NCBI RefSeq assembly: GCF_037038585.1
Contig: NC_092520.1
Location: 2,323,001-2,387,000 of the forward strand
DNA from: Patagioenas fasciata
Taxonomy: Eukaryota > Chordata > Aves > Columbiformes > Columbidae
Direction of reading: 5' to 3'
Length of the DNA stretch: 64,000 nt
Below, in pieces: positions 42,509 through 57,500 of this stretch. Position 1 is the first letter of the stretch, and each line of letters opens with the position of its first letter. Below the pieces are notes generated by a model. That model was not told where the DNA came from, did no database searches, and was given only the letters and a program-made list of their open reading frames with translations. The translations under genes and the position numbers were made by a program.

Positions 42509-45500
42509 TTAAAGGTCGGAAAGTTGGTATCTCCTCACTATCCCGTCTCTGCAGCACGTGTAAATTTGCTTCTCCCAAGAAGCTACCTGGGAAAACAAAA
42601 GGGAAAACAAGAATAAATGAGTGTTTAAGCGCAATATTTACACCAAGTGAGAGTTAAAAGTTGAATTCTCCAAGATAAGCTTTTCTCCTGGGCTTTTAGG
42701 GAGTTCAGGGTTTCACCAGGAGCTCGTGGAGCAGGGAGGTGGTCACACATGAGTTGTTCTGTTAGATCCAAATGGGGAAATGACCGACTTTATGGTCTGG
42801 AGTGTTCACAGGATCCCAGAATGTGAGGGGTTGAAGGGCCCTGGAAAGCTCATCCAGTGCAATCCCCCCATGGAGCAGGAACACCCAGCTGAGGTTCCAC
42901 AGGAAGGTGTCCAGGCGGGTTTGAATGTCTGCACAGAAGGAGACTCCACAACCTCCCTGGGCAGCCTGGGCCAGGCTCTGCCACCCTCACCAGGAACAAG
43001 TTTCTTCTCAAATTTAAGTGGAACCTCCTGTGTTCCAGTTTGAACCCATTGCCCCTTATCCTGTCACTGGTTGTCACCCAGAAGAGCCTGGCTCCATCCT
43101 CCTGACACTCACCCTTTCCATACTGATCCCCAGGAATGAGTCCCCCCTCAGTCTCCTCTTCTCCAGCTCCAGAGCCCCAGCTCCCTCAGCCTTTCCTCAC
43201 ACAGGAGATGCTCCACTCCCTTCAGCATCTTGGTGGCTGCGCTGGACTCTCTCCAGCAGTTCCCTGTCCTTCTGGACTGAGGGGCCACAACTGGACACAA
43301 TATTCCAGGGGTGGTCTCCCCAGGGCAGAGCAGAGGGGCAGGAGAACCTCTCTGACCTACTGACCACCCCCTTCTAACCCACCCCAGGTACCATTGGCCT
43401 TCCTGGCCACAAGGGCCCAGTGCTGGCTCATGCTCACCCTGCTGGCCCCAGGACCCCCAGCTCCCTTTCACCTACACTGCTCTCTAACAGCTCCTTCCCC
43501 AACTTACACTGGAACCTGGGGTTGTTCCTGCCCAGATCCAAGACTCCACACTTGCCCTTGTTCTATTAATTCACATTTCTTTATGGAAAGCTTCGGTTTT
43601 GCTCCTGCACCATGGCGATAACGCCAGCGAATACCACAGAGGATTTGTTAATGCAATATATTAACATTATTCAGCTAGAAAAAAAGCTTAAAAGGCAGCT
43701 GTGTGAAGGAATCCATTATGTGGGTTGACGAATTCTGCTACCTGGCCTCACTTTTCCCCACATCCTTTATTTTGGGTGATGTATCATATTCCGTACCTTG
43801 TACACAGGGTCACAGTCTGCTTCGGTGAGATCGAGGACGTAATCGAGGTCTTGCTGAATGACAAAGCAGGTTCCATCGCCTACACGAGATATCAAGGGAA
43901 GAAATAAGCCATGCTCCTAATCACAAACGGTCCATCAGAAACACCCAATCACAGGGTATGAAGCGCCCAGGTAAAGGAAAAGGGGCTGTGAGGATGTTGG
44001 AGAGATGGAAAAGGTTCCAACAGTCGAGAAGCACCTTGGACGCCCCGTTTTGGACAGACACGGGGAGGTGGAAATCACAAAGCAAAGAGCAAGCACAGAA
44101 TATACCTCCTACAACATGCAAAGAGCGCACAGCTCCTCAATTCGATGATATAATTTCGATTATACAATTTCTACTGGCACAAGGCGGCACTCGCGTTACC
44201 TTGGCTGGCAACAAATCCGTCTCGGTACGGGAGCAGAGAAAGGACCGGTGCCCCCGATCTGTGGATGACCTGGATTGGAGTGCTAGAAAAAGGAGCAGAA
44301 ACAAGGCATGGGTATTATGGTCTGTAGTTAAAAGCCCATTTCAACGCGTGAACACGGGAAGAATAACATGAAGTCACGGTTAAAACTACATGAGGAGTGA
44401 AAACTCATTTAAAGCAACAGCTCAGTTCCAGTTTGGTGCTGGAATGAGGAGAAGGGTAAATGTTGAGATCTGACAAAGACACTCAAGTGTCACGGGTGAA
44501 GGACAGGGAGGGGTTGTGCTTTTGGTGGGAGGAATAGAGTGTACTACCGAGGGAACAGAGTGACTGCCAGTAGGTATGCTGGGGACACCAAGCTGGGAGG
44601 AGTGGCTGACACGCCAGAGGCTGTGCTGCCATCAGAGACCTGGACAGGCTGGAGAGTTGGGCGGGGAGAAATGGAACGAACTAGAACAAGGGCAAGTGTA
44701 GAGTCTTGGATCTGGGCAGGAACAACCCCAGGTTCCAGTGTAAGTTGGGGAAGGAGCTGTTGGAGAGCAGTGTAGGGGAAAGGGAGCTGGGGGTCCTGGG
44801 GCCAGCAGGGTGAGCATGAGCCAGCACTGGGCCCTTGTGGCCAGGAAGGCCAATGGTACCTGGGGTGGGTTAGAAGGGGGTGGTCAGTAGGTCAGAGAGG
44901 TTCTCCTGCCCCTCTGCTCTGCCCTGGGGAGACCACCCCTGGAATATTGTGTCCAGTTGTGGCCCCTCAGTTCCAGAAGGACAGGGAACTGCTGGAGAGA
45001 GTCCAGCGCAGCCACCAAGATGCTGAAGGGAGTGGAGCATCTCCCGTGTGAGGAAAGGCTGAGGGAGCTGGGGCTCTGGAGCTGGAGAAGAGGAGACTGA
45101 GGGGGGACTCATTCATGGTTACAGATATAGAAAGGGTGAGTGTCAGGAGGATGGAGCCAGGCTCTTCTCGGTGACAACCAGTGATAGGACAAGGGGCAAT
45201 GGGTTCAAACTGGAACACAGGAGGTTCCACTTAAATGTGAGAAGCAACTTGTTCCTGGTGAGGGTGTCAGAGCCTGGCCCAGGCTGCCCAGGGAGGTTGT
45301 GGAGTCTCCTTCTCTGCAGACATTCAAACCCGCCTGGACACCTTCCTGTGGAACCTCAGCTGGGTGTTCCTGCTCCATGGGGGGATTGCACTGGATGAGC
45401 TTTCCAGGTCCCTTCCAACCCCTCATATTCTCTGATTCTGTGAACACTGCTGTTAAGAAGTTTTCTGCTAAATTTATCTATATATTAATATATAAAATCA

Positions 45501-48500
45501 TTTTGTTTGGAAAATACCCTCAAGATCATCGAGTCCAGCCATTAACCCTACATTGGCATTAACCCATGATCCCAAGAGCCTCATCTATGCAGATAATCAC
45601 ATAGATATTAATATATAACGTAATATGGACAGTACATTAATGTAATTTTTAATATATATTTTAAAAGCAATAATCTGCAAGGTAAGGCTATGCCAAGAGC
45701 ACCCATGGTCACAGAAGACTGAAAAGCTTTTCAGTAACTGCCCAAATCCAGCACAAAGTCTTTTAGGAGGTGCTTCCCACGCAACATCCCATTATATCAC
45801 CAATCTGAGCAAAAGCATCTCCCCAAGAGAAGCAAAAATGTCTGCAAGACGCTCAGGAGCTCACGGTGCCAGAGCTGGGGCTGTGTCCACCTTTTTGAAG
45901 GGGCTTTCTCTGCCAGAACCACTAGTCCAGGTCTCTTTCCCAGCCCAAAATCTGGTTTCTAGTTGTTGTTTCAATACTCTCAGCCCCAGGCGCTCACTCA
46001 CTTGGTGTTCCGCACATCCAGCTGATAGATGTTCCCGTCCTGCGTCCCTGCGAGGATGTAGGTGCTTGAGAGGAATGTGCAGCAATTGAAGGCGTCGGAT
46101 CCGATGAAGAGGAACACCTGAGAACACAGGAACAAATCCACAGATGGGGACACAGGACACCCAGGAGAAAGAAGCAATGATTTGTTTAGAAGCCAGGACA
46201 GCTGTTCTGTGAGTCATGGACACACATTGGCAAACCCAGAGCAGCTCCAAGATGAGGAGAATGGTGCTCCAGGATGAGTTTTGCCAAATCAGCAGAGACA
46301 GCACAATCAGTGAACGCTCCTGGGTCTCCATTGGAGAAAGGATGTGACACAGTGACAGAGAAACCGCTGCTGAGCTCAAATTAATGTTCAGAAACCCACA
46401 GAGCAGAGAGACCAGATCTGTGTGGCAGGTTGGCAAAGAGCACGGCGTCCCTGGAGGTGTTTAAAAGACATAGAGATGATGTTCTTGGGGACATGGGCTA
46501 GTGCCAGAGTTAGGTTATGGTTGGACTTGATGATCTCAAGGGTCTCTTCCAACCACAATGATTCTCTGATTCCTTCCAGAGCTGCAGCCGTTCATACAGA
46601 GGCTACGAGTTTTTCCAGGTCAGCCTTTGCCACAGCATCATGGAATCATCTGGGGCGGAAAAGACCCTCAAGATCATTGAGTCCAACCATTCCCCCACTC
46701 CTGGTACTGCCCCATGTCCCTGAGAACCTCATGTCCGTCTGTCCAGCCCTCCAGGGATGGTGACTCCAGCACTGCCCTGGGCAGCCTGTTCCAATGCCCC
46801 ACAGCCCTTTGGGGAAGAAATTGTTCCCCACATCCAACCTCAACCTCCCCTGGCGCAACTTGAGGCCGTTTCCTCTGCTCCTGGCGCTTGTTCCTGGGGA
46901 GCAGAGCCCGACCCCCCTGGCTCCAAGCTCCTTTCAGGCAGTTCAGAGATCAGAAGGTCTCCCCTCAGCTCCTGCTCTCCAGCTGAACCCCCCAGGTCCC
47001 TCAGCCGCTCCCATCACACTTGTGCTCCAGCCCCTCACCAGCTCCGTTCCCTTCTCTCCACTCACTCCAGCACCTCAAGGGCTTTGCCTCAGTGAGCTTA
47101 CTCGTTCCACCCTAAATTTTACTCTCCACAAACACCACAAGCAGTTCAATATCCTACATCAACAGGAGCTCCTGTGCTACTGTCTAGGATAGTCCTGATA
47201 AGATTTTCAGTACCTGAGATTTACCAACTCCATTTTCCTTTTCTAAGAGGAGGGAGATGGACTGGTGACCACCTGAGGTCATGGAATCATAGAATAGTTT
47301 GGGTTGAAGGACCTTCCCAGTTCCCCCAGTGCCACCCCTGCCATGACAGGGACATCTTCACCAGCTCAGGTTGCTCAGAGCCCCGTCCAGCCTGGCCTGG
47401 GATGTCTCCAGGGATGGTTCAGCCACCACCTCTCTGCCCAACCTGGGCCAGGCTCTCACCACCCTCAGGGCAACGATTTCTTCCTCACGTCTGGCCTGAA
47501 TCTCCCTCCTTTAGTTTAAAACCATCACCCCTTGTCCTATCACAACAGGCCCAGCTCCAAAGTCTGTCCCCATCTTTCTTCTCGGCCCCTTTTAAGCACG
47601 GAAAGGCCACACTAAGGTCTCCTTCGCATGCTGCTTAAGACACCTGCCAGATGAAACAGCAGCTTTCCACCTTGGCTGGATGAGGCAACCTGTAGTTCCT
47701 GCTTTCACAATGACACCTACTGGCCACTGTTTAAATTTAAATACTGTCTTCCCCATACCCAGGGTTAAATCATGAGCAATTCTTACTCCTCAAACCTCCA
47801 GATAAAAATCCGGCCAGTAGGAAGGAGAGAAAACATCCTTCACTGTACCTGGTTTTACTCTCTCCTCCCAGGAATAGACGAAAGAGGACACTGCAGGGTG
47901 AGTTCAGCAATGACCATTTCTTCCCAGAAAGGGCTGTGGGGCATTGGAACAGGGCAGTGTTGGAGTCACCATCCCTGGAGGGTTGGACAGATGGAGATGA
48001 GGTTCTCAGGGACACGGGGCAGCACCAGGGGTGGAGGAACGGTTGGACTTGATGATCTTGAGGAGCTTTTCCAACCAAAACGATTCTGTGATTCTATCTC
48101 CAAGCTGTCTCCCAGGCAGGGACACTGCCAGTGTCACACTCCTTACCGGCTGCCTGCTCTGCAGTCCCACTCCTTGAAGCTTCTTGTCTTCTCGGGCCAG
48201 CAGCAGGATCTTCCCTTCTGTCCCAATCTCACGATCACCTGGCGAAAGGACAAGAGTTAATTCCAGCAGTGGCTACGCAACAAGTCTTGACGGTACCAAA
48301 ACCTGACAGTTTGGATCACCCCTGCTAAACCTATAACAACATTAGTCCAGACATAAGGTTGGGCCAGTAATCAGGGAGACCTGTCTTCATCACTAATTGA
48401 TTTACAAGGCTTAATTCCTCCTCGGGATTGAAATTCTTTCTTCTGGCGACCCCTTCCCAAGGGCACAGAGCAGCAAGCCATGTACTCGGGATTATCGGTG

Positions 48501-51500
48501 ACAACCCTAAGAGGTTTGGGACATGGAAACGAAGGGGAATTTTAAGGGTAAGATCCTTACTAGGAGGTTTTTCAGGCGTGCCCAGGTTCAGCGAGTCGGC
48601 GGCGGTGCCCACGGCAATGCCATTGACGGGAGAGCCGCAGTCGGCGATGACGCCCAGACAGGCGGATTTTCCGCAGTCCCAGAGGCGCGCGGTGCCGTCT
48701 CTGGAGCAGGAAAGGACGTTTCTTCCCCGATCCACAATGGCAGTGTCCAAAATACCTGTGGCAAAGCAAAGGTCACGTTCAGACAGCGGGAAGGCAGATG
48801 AACAACATCTTGGCTTGAACTGAGTTGATATCGCAGCTGTTGCCGGGTTTCAAGCTCCATAATTAACCCCTAGCTTGGGGAGGAAATATCCTGGTCCAGC
48901 ACTCTTAGAAAACCACCAACTCCAGCTCTGGATAACCCCCAAAGTTTTTATGGGGCAAGCAGCATCCACATTATGGAGCTACAGCAACACTTTGCAGGTG
49001 CTGCCATACCCCAAATACTTCATTTCAGTGTGGGATGTTGGGTCTAGATCTGGAAAATGACACAGTGGGGTCTTTTTTTGGAAGGGAACAGTCAGTTAAA
49101 AGATTTAACCGACACTTTCCCTAGAGAAGAGGTCATCAAACACGAGAAGCTCAAACGACAAGTCAAGCAAACACTGCAGCAGTTTGGGCTGGAGTTATAC
49201 GCAGTGAATAAAAGTTTAACTTCAGAAGCAAAGCTCCGTTGTTCACAGGACATTTGCGGCAAAGTATTTTGAATGGGGCTGCATGCAGCTGGTGGCCACT
49301 CACTAGTGGTGTCCCCCAGGGGTCAGTGTTGGGTCCAGTCCTGTTTAACATCTTTATTGATGATTTAGATGAGGGGATTGAGACCATGAGCAAATTTGCT
49401 GATGACACCAAGTTAGGAAGGAGTGTGGAGCTGCTGGAAAGCAGGAGGGCTCTGCAGAGCGATCTGGATAGACTGGAAACATGGGCCGATTCCAACGGGA
49501 TGAAGTTCACCAAGGCCAAGGGCCGGGTCCTGCCCTTTGGCCACAACAACCCCCTGCAGCGCTCCAGGTTGGCACAGAGTGGCTGGAGAGCAGTCAGGCA
49601 GAAAGGGACCTGGGGGGACTGATGGACAGGAAGCTCAACAGGAGCCAACAGTGTGCCCAGGTGGCCAAGAAGGCCAATGGTGTCCTGTCCTGTATCCAAA
49701 CCAGCGTGGTCAGCAGGACAAGGGCAGTGATCCTTCCCCTGTGCTCTGCATTGGGGAGGCCACACCTGGAGTATTGTGTTCAGTTCTGGGCCCCTCAGGT
49801 CAGGAAAGAGATTGAAGTGCTGGAGCGAGTCCAGAGAAGAGCAACAAGACTGGGGAAGGGACTTGAACACAAGCCCTATGGGGAGAGGCTGAGGGAGCTG
49901 GGCTTGTTCAGTCTGGAGCAGAGGAGGCTTAGAGCTGAGCTCAGCACTCTCTAGAACGACCTGAAGGGCAGTTCTAGCCAGGGGGGATTGGGCTCTTCTC
50001 CCAGGCAGTCAGCAATAGGACAAGGGGGCATGGGCTTCAACTCTGCCAGGGAAAATTGAGGCAGGAGATTAGAAAGCAATTCTGTGCAGAGAGAGTGGTC
50101 AGCATTGGAATGGCTGCCCAGGGAGGTGCTGGACTCACTGGCCCTGGGGGTTTTGAAACTGAGATTGGCCATGGCACTTAGTGCCATGATCTGGTCAATG
50201 GACTGGAGTTGGACCAAGGCTTGGACGGAATGATCTCTGAGGTCTTTTCCAACCCAGTCCATTCTGTGATTCTGTGAATCCACACAAAAAAGATCACATT
50301 AGAATAATGGCATGTTCAGCGCAAAATGAGTTTTCAAGTTAATCAAGTTTTGGGTAGGCAGCCATGGGACTTATAAAACTTTTTAATGAAGCCCAGTACC
50401 CTGTGAGACAGGGAAAATGAGCCTGTATGTGTGTGTTGCTCAGGGAGGGGGAAATTCGGGGAATAGTTTGGGGCGCCTGAGACACATCCACAGCTCACCT
50501 GCATTCGCTCAGCATCACCCAAGCATTCAAGTTGGCATCGTTTAGGAAGCAAACACCATGAAAAGACAGACCCAGTGTGCTCTGGGCCAGGTGTAAACAG
50601 GAATAAAACTAGAGCCTGGTGAAGCGTTACATGAATTAAACTGAGGAAGGGTGAGGAATTTACCCTTTTTTAGCAGCAACACCATGAGCAGAGGCAGTTG
50701 AACATGTGCTTTTGGTACAAGGGTGAATGAGCTTATTCCAGCCCTTCTTAAGGAATAATTGCTGAAGTATCCTTGCAGCTGCTCTCACTGTGCTTTACTT
50801 TTAAGCGCACATGTCCTTGAGGGGGATAATTGCCTGCCCCAGTTCTGCAGGACCATAATAAACTGCTTTATGCTTTTCCAGGCAAGAGAAAAAATAAAAG
50901 CAAGAGGTTCTGGAGCAATTGAAGGTGAGCAGGATGATCTGGGTGCAAGGAGGAGACGCTTTGTACCTTAATTAATGAAGAAAACGCTTGTCGGTGAGAG
51001 AAGCAGTTTCATCTAAGAGAACAACTACCAATCTTTTAAATCACAGAATCCCAGAATGTGAGGGGTTGAAGGGACCTGGAAAGCTCATCCAGTGCAATCC
51101 CCCCATGGAGCAGGAACACCCAGCTGAGGTTCCACAGGAAGGTGTCCAGGCGGGTTTGAATGTCTGCAGAGAAGGAGACTCCACAACCTCCCTGGGCAGC
51201 CTGGGCCAGGCTCTGACACCCTCACCCCCAACAAGTTTCTTCTCAAATTTAAGGGCAACCTCCTGTGTTCCAGTTTGAACCAATTGCCCCTTGTCCTATC
51301 ACTGGTTGTCACCGAGAAGAGCCTGGCTCCATCCTCCTGACACTCACCCTTTCTATATCTGTAAACATGAATGAGGTCACCCCTCAGTCTCCCCTTCTCC
51401 AGCTCCAGAGCCCCAGCTCCCTCAGCCTTTCCTCACACAGGAGATGCTCCACTCCCTTCAGCATCTTGGTGGCTGCGCTGGACTCTCTCCAGCAGTTCCC

Positions 51501-54500
51501 TGTCCTTCTGGAACTGAGGGGCCACAACTGGACACAATATTCCAGGGGTGGTCTCCCCAGGGCAGAGCAGAGGGGCAGGAGAACCTCTCTGACCTACTGA
51601 CCACCCCCTTCTAACCCACCCCAGGTACCATTGGCCTTCCTGGCCACAAGGGCCCAGTGCTGGCTCATGCTCACCCTGCTGGCCCCAGGACCCCCAGGTC
51701 CCTTTCCTCTACACTGCTCTCCAACAGCTCCTTCCCCAACTTACACTGGAACCTGGGGTTGTTCCTGCCCAGATCCAAGACTCTACACTTGCCCTTGTTC
51801 TAGTTCATTCCATTTCTCCCCGCCCAACTCTCCAGCCTGTCCAGGTCTCTGATGGCAGCACAGCCCCTGGCGTGTCAGCCACTCCTCCCAGCTTGGTGTC
51901 CCCAGCAAACTTGCTGACAGTCACTCTATCATTCAAGTTAGAAAAGATACTCCAGATGTCAGAATTTGCCTGAACATTAGCGCTTGGGTGAAAAAACAAT
52001 TATACAGACGGCAGATAAAGGATTTGAAAGGGTAAATATTCTGTACCTCCTTTGTGACCTTTAAACGTGACTACACAGCTGGCATCTTCCGCGGACCAGA
52101 CCTTGAGCTGGGCATCCATTCCCCCGCTCAGAACCACGAGGCCCGACGGGAAAAACCTGCAACAATTCACATCATAGACATGGCCTTCCAAAAGTCTCTG
52201 GAAAAACAAAGAACTACGTGCTAGTACCATCATAATCATCTTTACGCCAAGCAATTTATTTGAGCTACGACACTGGAAAACTCGGGTGTTCCCATGTGGG
52301 CAGAGGATTAAGTTCAAATCCTTGCGTTTCTGGAATGGAGTCGCCTGAATTTGGGGCGAGCGAAGAGGCAGCAGGCACATTTTGGGCCTCCCTATGCCAT
52401 TTGAGTAGCTAATTACATAGCAAAGGATGCTAAGTTTGTTAATAATAAGAAGGTTAAATGTCTTTTTCCTCTGTCAAGCCACTGATAGGTCAAGAAACAT
52501 TAATACCTTATATATATCTATAAAATATAATTATATATAATTTTAAATATATATATATATTTATTTTATATATATGTATATAATACTGGGAAGGCAGCAA
52601 GCCTTGGGGTTAATCCACCATGGTCTCTTTTTCCTCACCTCTTCTCTATGCAGAAGAAATTCAGTGTTTGTACCACACAGGTCAGGAACTCTCTGTTACC
52701 TTCTGCACATCAGCTGTCATTCCTAACTACCTTTTCTTATTAATAACTTCACCCTACGACTCATCTCCGGATTGCTGAGCATCATTTCCCTTGGAAGAAT
52801 GACATCCTAGATGTCAAATTTCAATTAAAAAAACAACCTATCGTCTGTCCCAGACCACAGGGTGCGGAGAACCTGACCAAAATCACAGTCAAATGACTCG
52901 GGTAATGGCACAAACACCACAAGACATCAAAGCTGGATGCTCTTACTCTTATTTCTCCGTTCGCCGCCTGCCAGATTTTCATGGTCCCGTCTGTGCCGGT
53001 GGAGACGCCAAGGCCTCCGCCACTGGAAATGTCAAGACAGGTAACCTGCAGGAAGGGAAAAACACCAAATTTCAGCTTTACGTGACCCTTTATATGGGTA
53101 TTTTTGCTCAACAGCCTAACTCTGTACTGGGGAGACCTCCTAAGTGCATCATCCAGCGCTGTTATCTCCTCAACACTTATTTAAAACACCCAAAAGAGTT
53201 TCCTTAAGCGTTTCAGCCTGATAACGATCTAACGTTTAATAGCCTTACACGGGGACTTCACGAGCTTTCTCACCTCAATGTCTCAATAAGTTTTATGAGA
53301 TATTACCACCAAATTTGTCAGATAAATTGTTATTCTCTGCCTGTGACTCAAAGCAGGGAGAAAAGGAAACCAAGTCAGGACCTGTGCAGACAGCGGTTGT
53401 GTTGAGGTTTGCATTATGTGCATTTTAATGGCCACGAAATAAAATAACAGATAATAAATAATTGCATTTTCCAAGTGACAGCGGCATTTCCAATAGAGAC
53501 TGTAACACCACTAAACTAACACATCATTCTATGATTCTAAACAGGCTGAAAAACACAATCATACAGATTTTATGAGAACAGAGGTTAACGCTGGTGTTGC
53601 AACCTGCAAAACCAATAGATCTATGATAAATATGTAGCGGAATAGGTGTGTTGGCTTGCACAATTTGGATACTGGAGTCACGTTGCTTTACTCCCAAAGC
53701 TTCCTAATAATTCCATATACACTGTGTGGATTAGAAAAAAAAATACTACAGCAGTAAAATCCCAACAGAAATGAGAAAGAAACAAATATCACGGGTCTGT
53801 CGCTATTCCAACCAGGTTTCTGGTCTTAATTTGCATGGTCCGGTCTGTAAGGGGTGAGGCTGCTCATCTTCATCTCAGGCTTCAATATCAAACACTTTTT
53901 GGAACAATTAACTCTTCTCAAACAGAACCGGGCTTTATTGATCCTCAACCTGAAGACAGTCGGATTTCCTACTGTGTTCACAGGGAAACCCAAAGATATG
54001 AGTCGATTGAGAGATTTTGCCAAAAAAAATACGATAGCTGGAGGCCTGAGGCTTACAGACGATGGCTTCGAAGAGATCAAGTATATAACAGACCTGCATC
54101 AATCGCCAGCTGTTGCCAGATGTTAAGGGTGTCCTACAGCGTTCTATTGCTGCATGTGCATCTGCCAGGGCTTGTGTGGACACGTTTTGCCACAGTTCAG
54201 CCCTTGGTTCTCCCAGCCAAGCACAAGTCAGAACAAACCGCTCTCCTGAAAAGCTCCAGTGGCTCGAATCACAGAATGATTTTTCTTGGCATGAGGGTCC
54301 CAAAACTGCCCCCAGGATTCGAGGTTTGTCCTCCCCAGGTCCCAGCACAGGGACGGTCACTGCCCTGGGCCTGCTGGCCACACCAGTGCTGGTCCCAGCC
54401 AGGATGCTGGTGGCCTCTTGGCTACCTGGGCACACGCTGGCTCATGTTCAGCCGCTGGCACCAACACCCCCAGCTCCTTTTCCGCCGGGCACTTTCCAGC

Positions 54501-57500
54501 CGCTCTTCCCCGAGCCTGTAGCACTGCCTGGGGTTGCTGTGACCCCAGTGCAGGACCCGGCACTTGGCCTTGTTCAACCTAACAGCGTGGAGGATCAATA
54601 CCCATCCTCTATTTGACAAAAAGAAAATATTGGGAATTAAAATAGGAATTAGAAAATTTAAATAAGAGCACAAGGTAATGGTTTAGCCATTACAGCAGCT
54701 TTTCAGTATATTTACTTCCATATAGAGAATGTGAAAAATGCATTGGTAATATGAGTGGTATTTTATATAACAAACCAATCTCCGATAACTTGCTCCCCAG
54801 GGGGAAAAACAAAAATCCTGTGAAGATCATTCAAGCAGGAATGAGAAGCCTCACTGATTTTTCACATATATTGATAGGACCAGAGGAAATGGCCTCAAGT
54901 TGCGCCAGGGGAGGTTGAGGTTGGATGTGGGGAACAATTTCTTCCCCAAAGGGCTGTGGGGCATTGGAACAGGCTGCCCAGGGCAGTGCTGGAGTCACCA
55001 TCCCTGGAGGGTTGGACAGACGGACATGAGGTTCTCAGGACATAGAGCAGTGCCAGGAGTGGGGGAAAGGTTCGACTCGATCTTCAGCATCTTTTCCAAC
55101 CAAAATGATTCCTTGATATCCCCAAATTTTCAGGAGGGATACATGAACAGGCAAGGCCAAACACAAGTGTTCAGAAGAAGAGGCAGCAGGTAAAAAGGAG
55201 AACTGGAGCTTAGCCCACACCAGCTTTAAACTCATCTACATACTAATAGATATGGCTTCAGCTGCTTTCCAGAGGAGACGTGCGTTCACACGCCTGCATT
55301 TCCCATTTTGCTGTGCTCTGAATCATGGTTCCATTTATCACACAAAAGGGCAGCTGGGGACCCTTCAGGAGCACAAAGCTCAGAGCAACGATTCACCTCG
55401 GTCTCCAGAGCTGCCTTATTGCCAAGCTCTGACTCTCAGCAGAGCTCTGCTTCCTCTTAAACAGCTGCAGAGATGTCAAATCACACCTTGATTTATATCA
55501 TTGTTGAGTTTCAACAACAGAAAGTGACTTTGTAGCATTTTCAGCTGGGTTTATCACAATAATTTACTCAATAAATCGTAGAGGTAGGTGTACAAAAACA
55601 TCTCCAGGAGCATTGAGGGGACTCTCTTTAGGGCAGCCGGCTGCAGGATATACACTCCTCGGCTTCTTGGATCATTTCCACATCGGGTTAAGTGCTCATC
55701 AAAAGCAGAGGCTATTTGCCAGCAAAGCCAAGTTATGTGCTTTTCTTCAAAGAAATGAAATTTCAGGTCAAAATGAGCCTTTCTGTACCACTGTTCAGTG
55801 AGAAGCTGCACTTGTTGCACCCCCAGATTGATGGGGGTGCAATAAGAAAGATTATTCAGCAAAAGGAACAGGACTGCTTTTGAATATGTGAGAAGTTCAC
55901 GACATTTATTTATTATTTTAAATACAAGCCGGGCCTTTCTGGTCTCTGAATTCCCACAAGGTCAAGACTAATTTATGCAACACTCCATTCCCAGCCCCGC
56001 AAACAGAAATTAATACAGCACAGAGCAAAACCAATTTCATTATATATAGGGGGCAAACAGCTGCTATAAATTGGGGATAGATATGAAGTAATCTGAGATG
56101 AACTGCTCAGTGTCTGGGTGCTCTTAGTTCTGTATTTTTGACACACTAATTCAGACATCTCATTGCTTTACAAGGGGACCTGTCAAGGGCCTGAAGAGAG
56201 CAGAAATCACATCATTTGCAAGAAAAGACTCTAAAGAAATGGAGAGATTATTTTTGTGGGGTAAACATAAGCACGATGGGATTTCCATGATGTGTTTTAT
56301 TACCTGGTTCACACAGAAAATCCTGCTGCAGGCGACCCCGCAGAACGAACACACAACAGTCAGAGACACGTTGCAGACACTGAGGGTCATGTTCAGTTAT
56401 TTCCCACTCACCCTGCGAAGTTACTTACACTTTTCTGATGAATTCCACAAAAAGTTGTGTATGGGGCCAGGAACTTTGTGGACACATTTTCACGAGGACA
56501 AGAAATGACGATGCTTTTCTAGAGGAGAAAAAATATTTAGAATCACTACGGTATAAAAAGCCCCTCAAGATCATTGAGTCCAACTGTTCCCCCACCCCGG
56601 CACTGCCCCATGTCCTGAGAACCTCATGTCCGTCTGTCCAACCCTCCAGGGATGGTGACTCCAGCACTGCCCTGGGCAGCCTGTTCCAATGCCCCACAGC
56701 CCTTTGGGGAAGAAATTGGTCCCCACATGCAACCTCAACCTCCCCTGGTGCAACTTGAGGCCGTTTCCTCTGCTCCTGGCGCTTGTTCCTGAGAACCAGA
56801 GCCCGACCCCCCTGGCTCCAAGCTCCTTTCAGGCAGTTCAGAGATCAGAAGGTCTCCCCTCAGCTCCTGTTCTCCAGCCAAACCCCCAGGTCCCTCAGCC
56901 GCTCCCATCACACTTGTGCTCCAGCCCCTCACCAGCTCCCTTCCCTTCTCTCCACTCGCTCCAGCACCTCAAGGCCTTTCTTGTCTTTCAGAAGTGCTGT
57001 TAGTCCGACCAAAACACAGAGGCTGCCAAGACAGAATTATGATCTGGACCCTGCCCTGGTCTCTCACACCCCGAAGAATGACAGAAGGTGCAGTGTTGGA
57101 CTTGTTTCTCTATGCCTGCTGAACCTGCAGGCTCTGTGTGTCAAAGGATGGTTACAGTGGCCTGGCCAACCATGACATACAGCCCCAGTCACACTATGGG
57201 ATGTTACAGAGCAGCTCCGTGTGCTGTACAGGGCGGAGGCCCAGGAAAGGTAGATGGGACCATGCATGGGACTGGGCAACAATTTTAGGCTACTATTTTG
57301 ACTGGTATAAGCATACTGTCACTTATCATAGAATTGCAGAAGGGTTTGGGTTGAAGGGACCTTCCCAGCTCCCCCAGTGCCACCCCTGCCATGAGCAGGG
57401 ACATCTTCACCAGCTCAGGTTGCTCAGAGCCCCGTCCAGCCTGGCCTGGGATGTCTCCAGGGATGGTTCAGCCACCACCTCTCTGCCCAACCTGGGCCAG

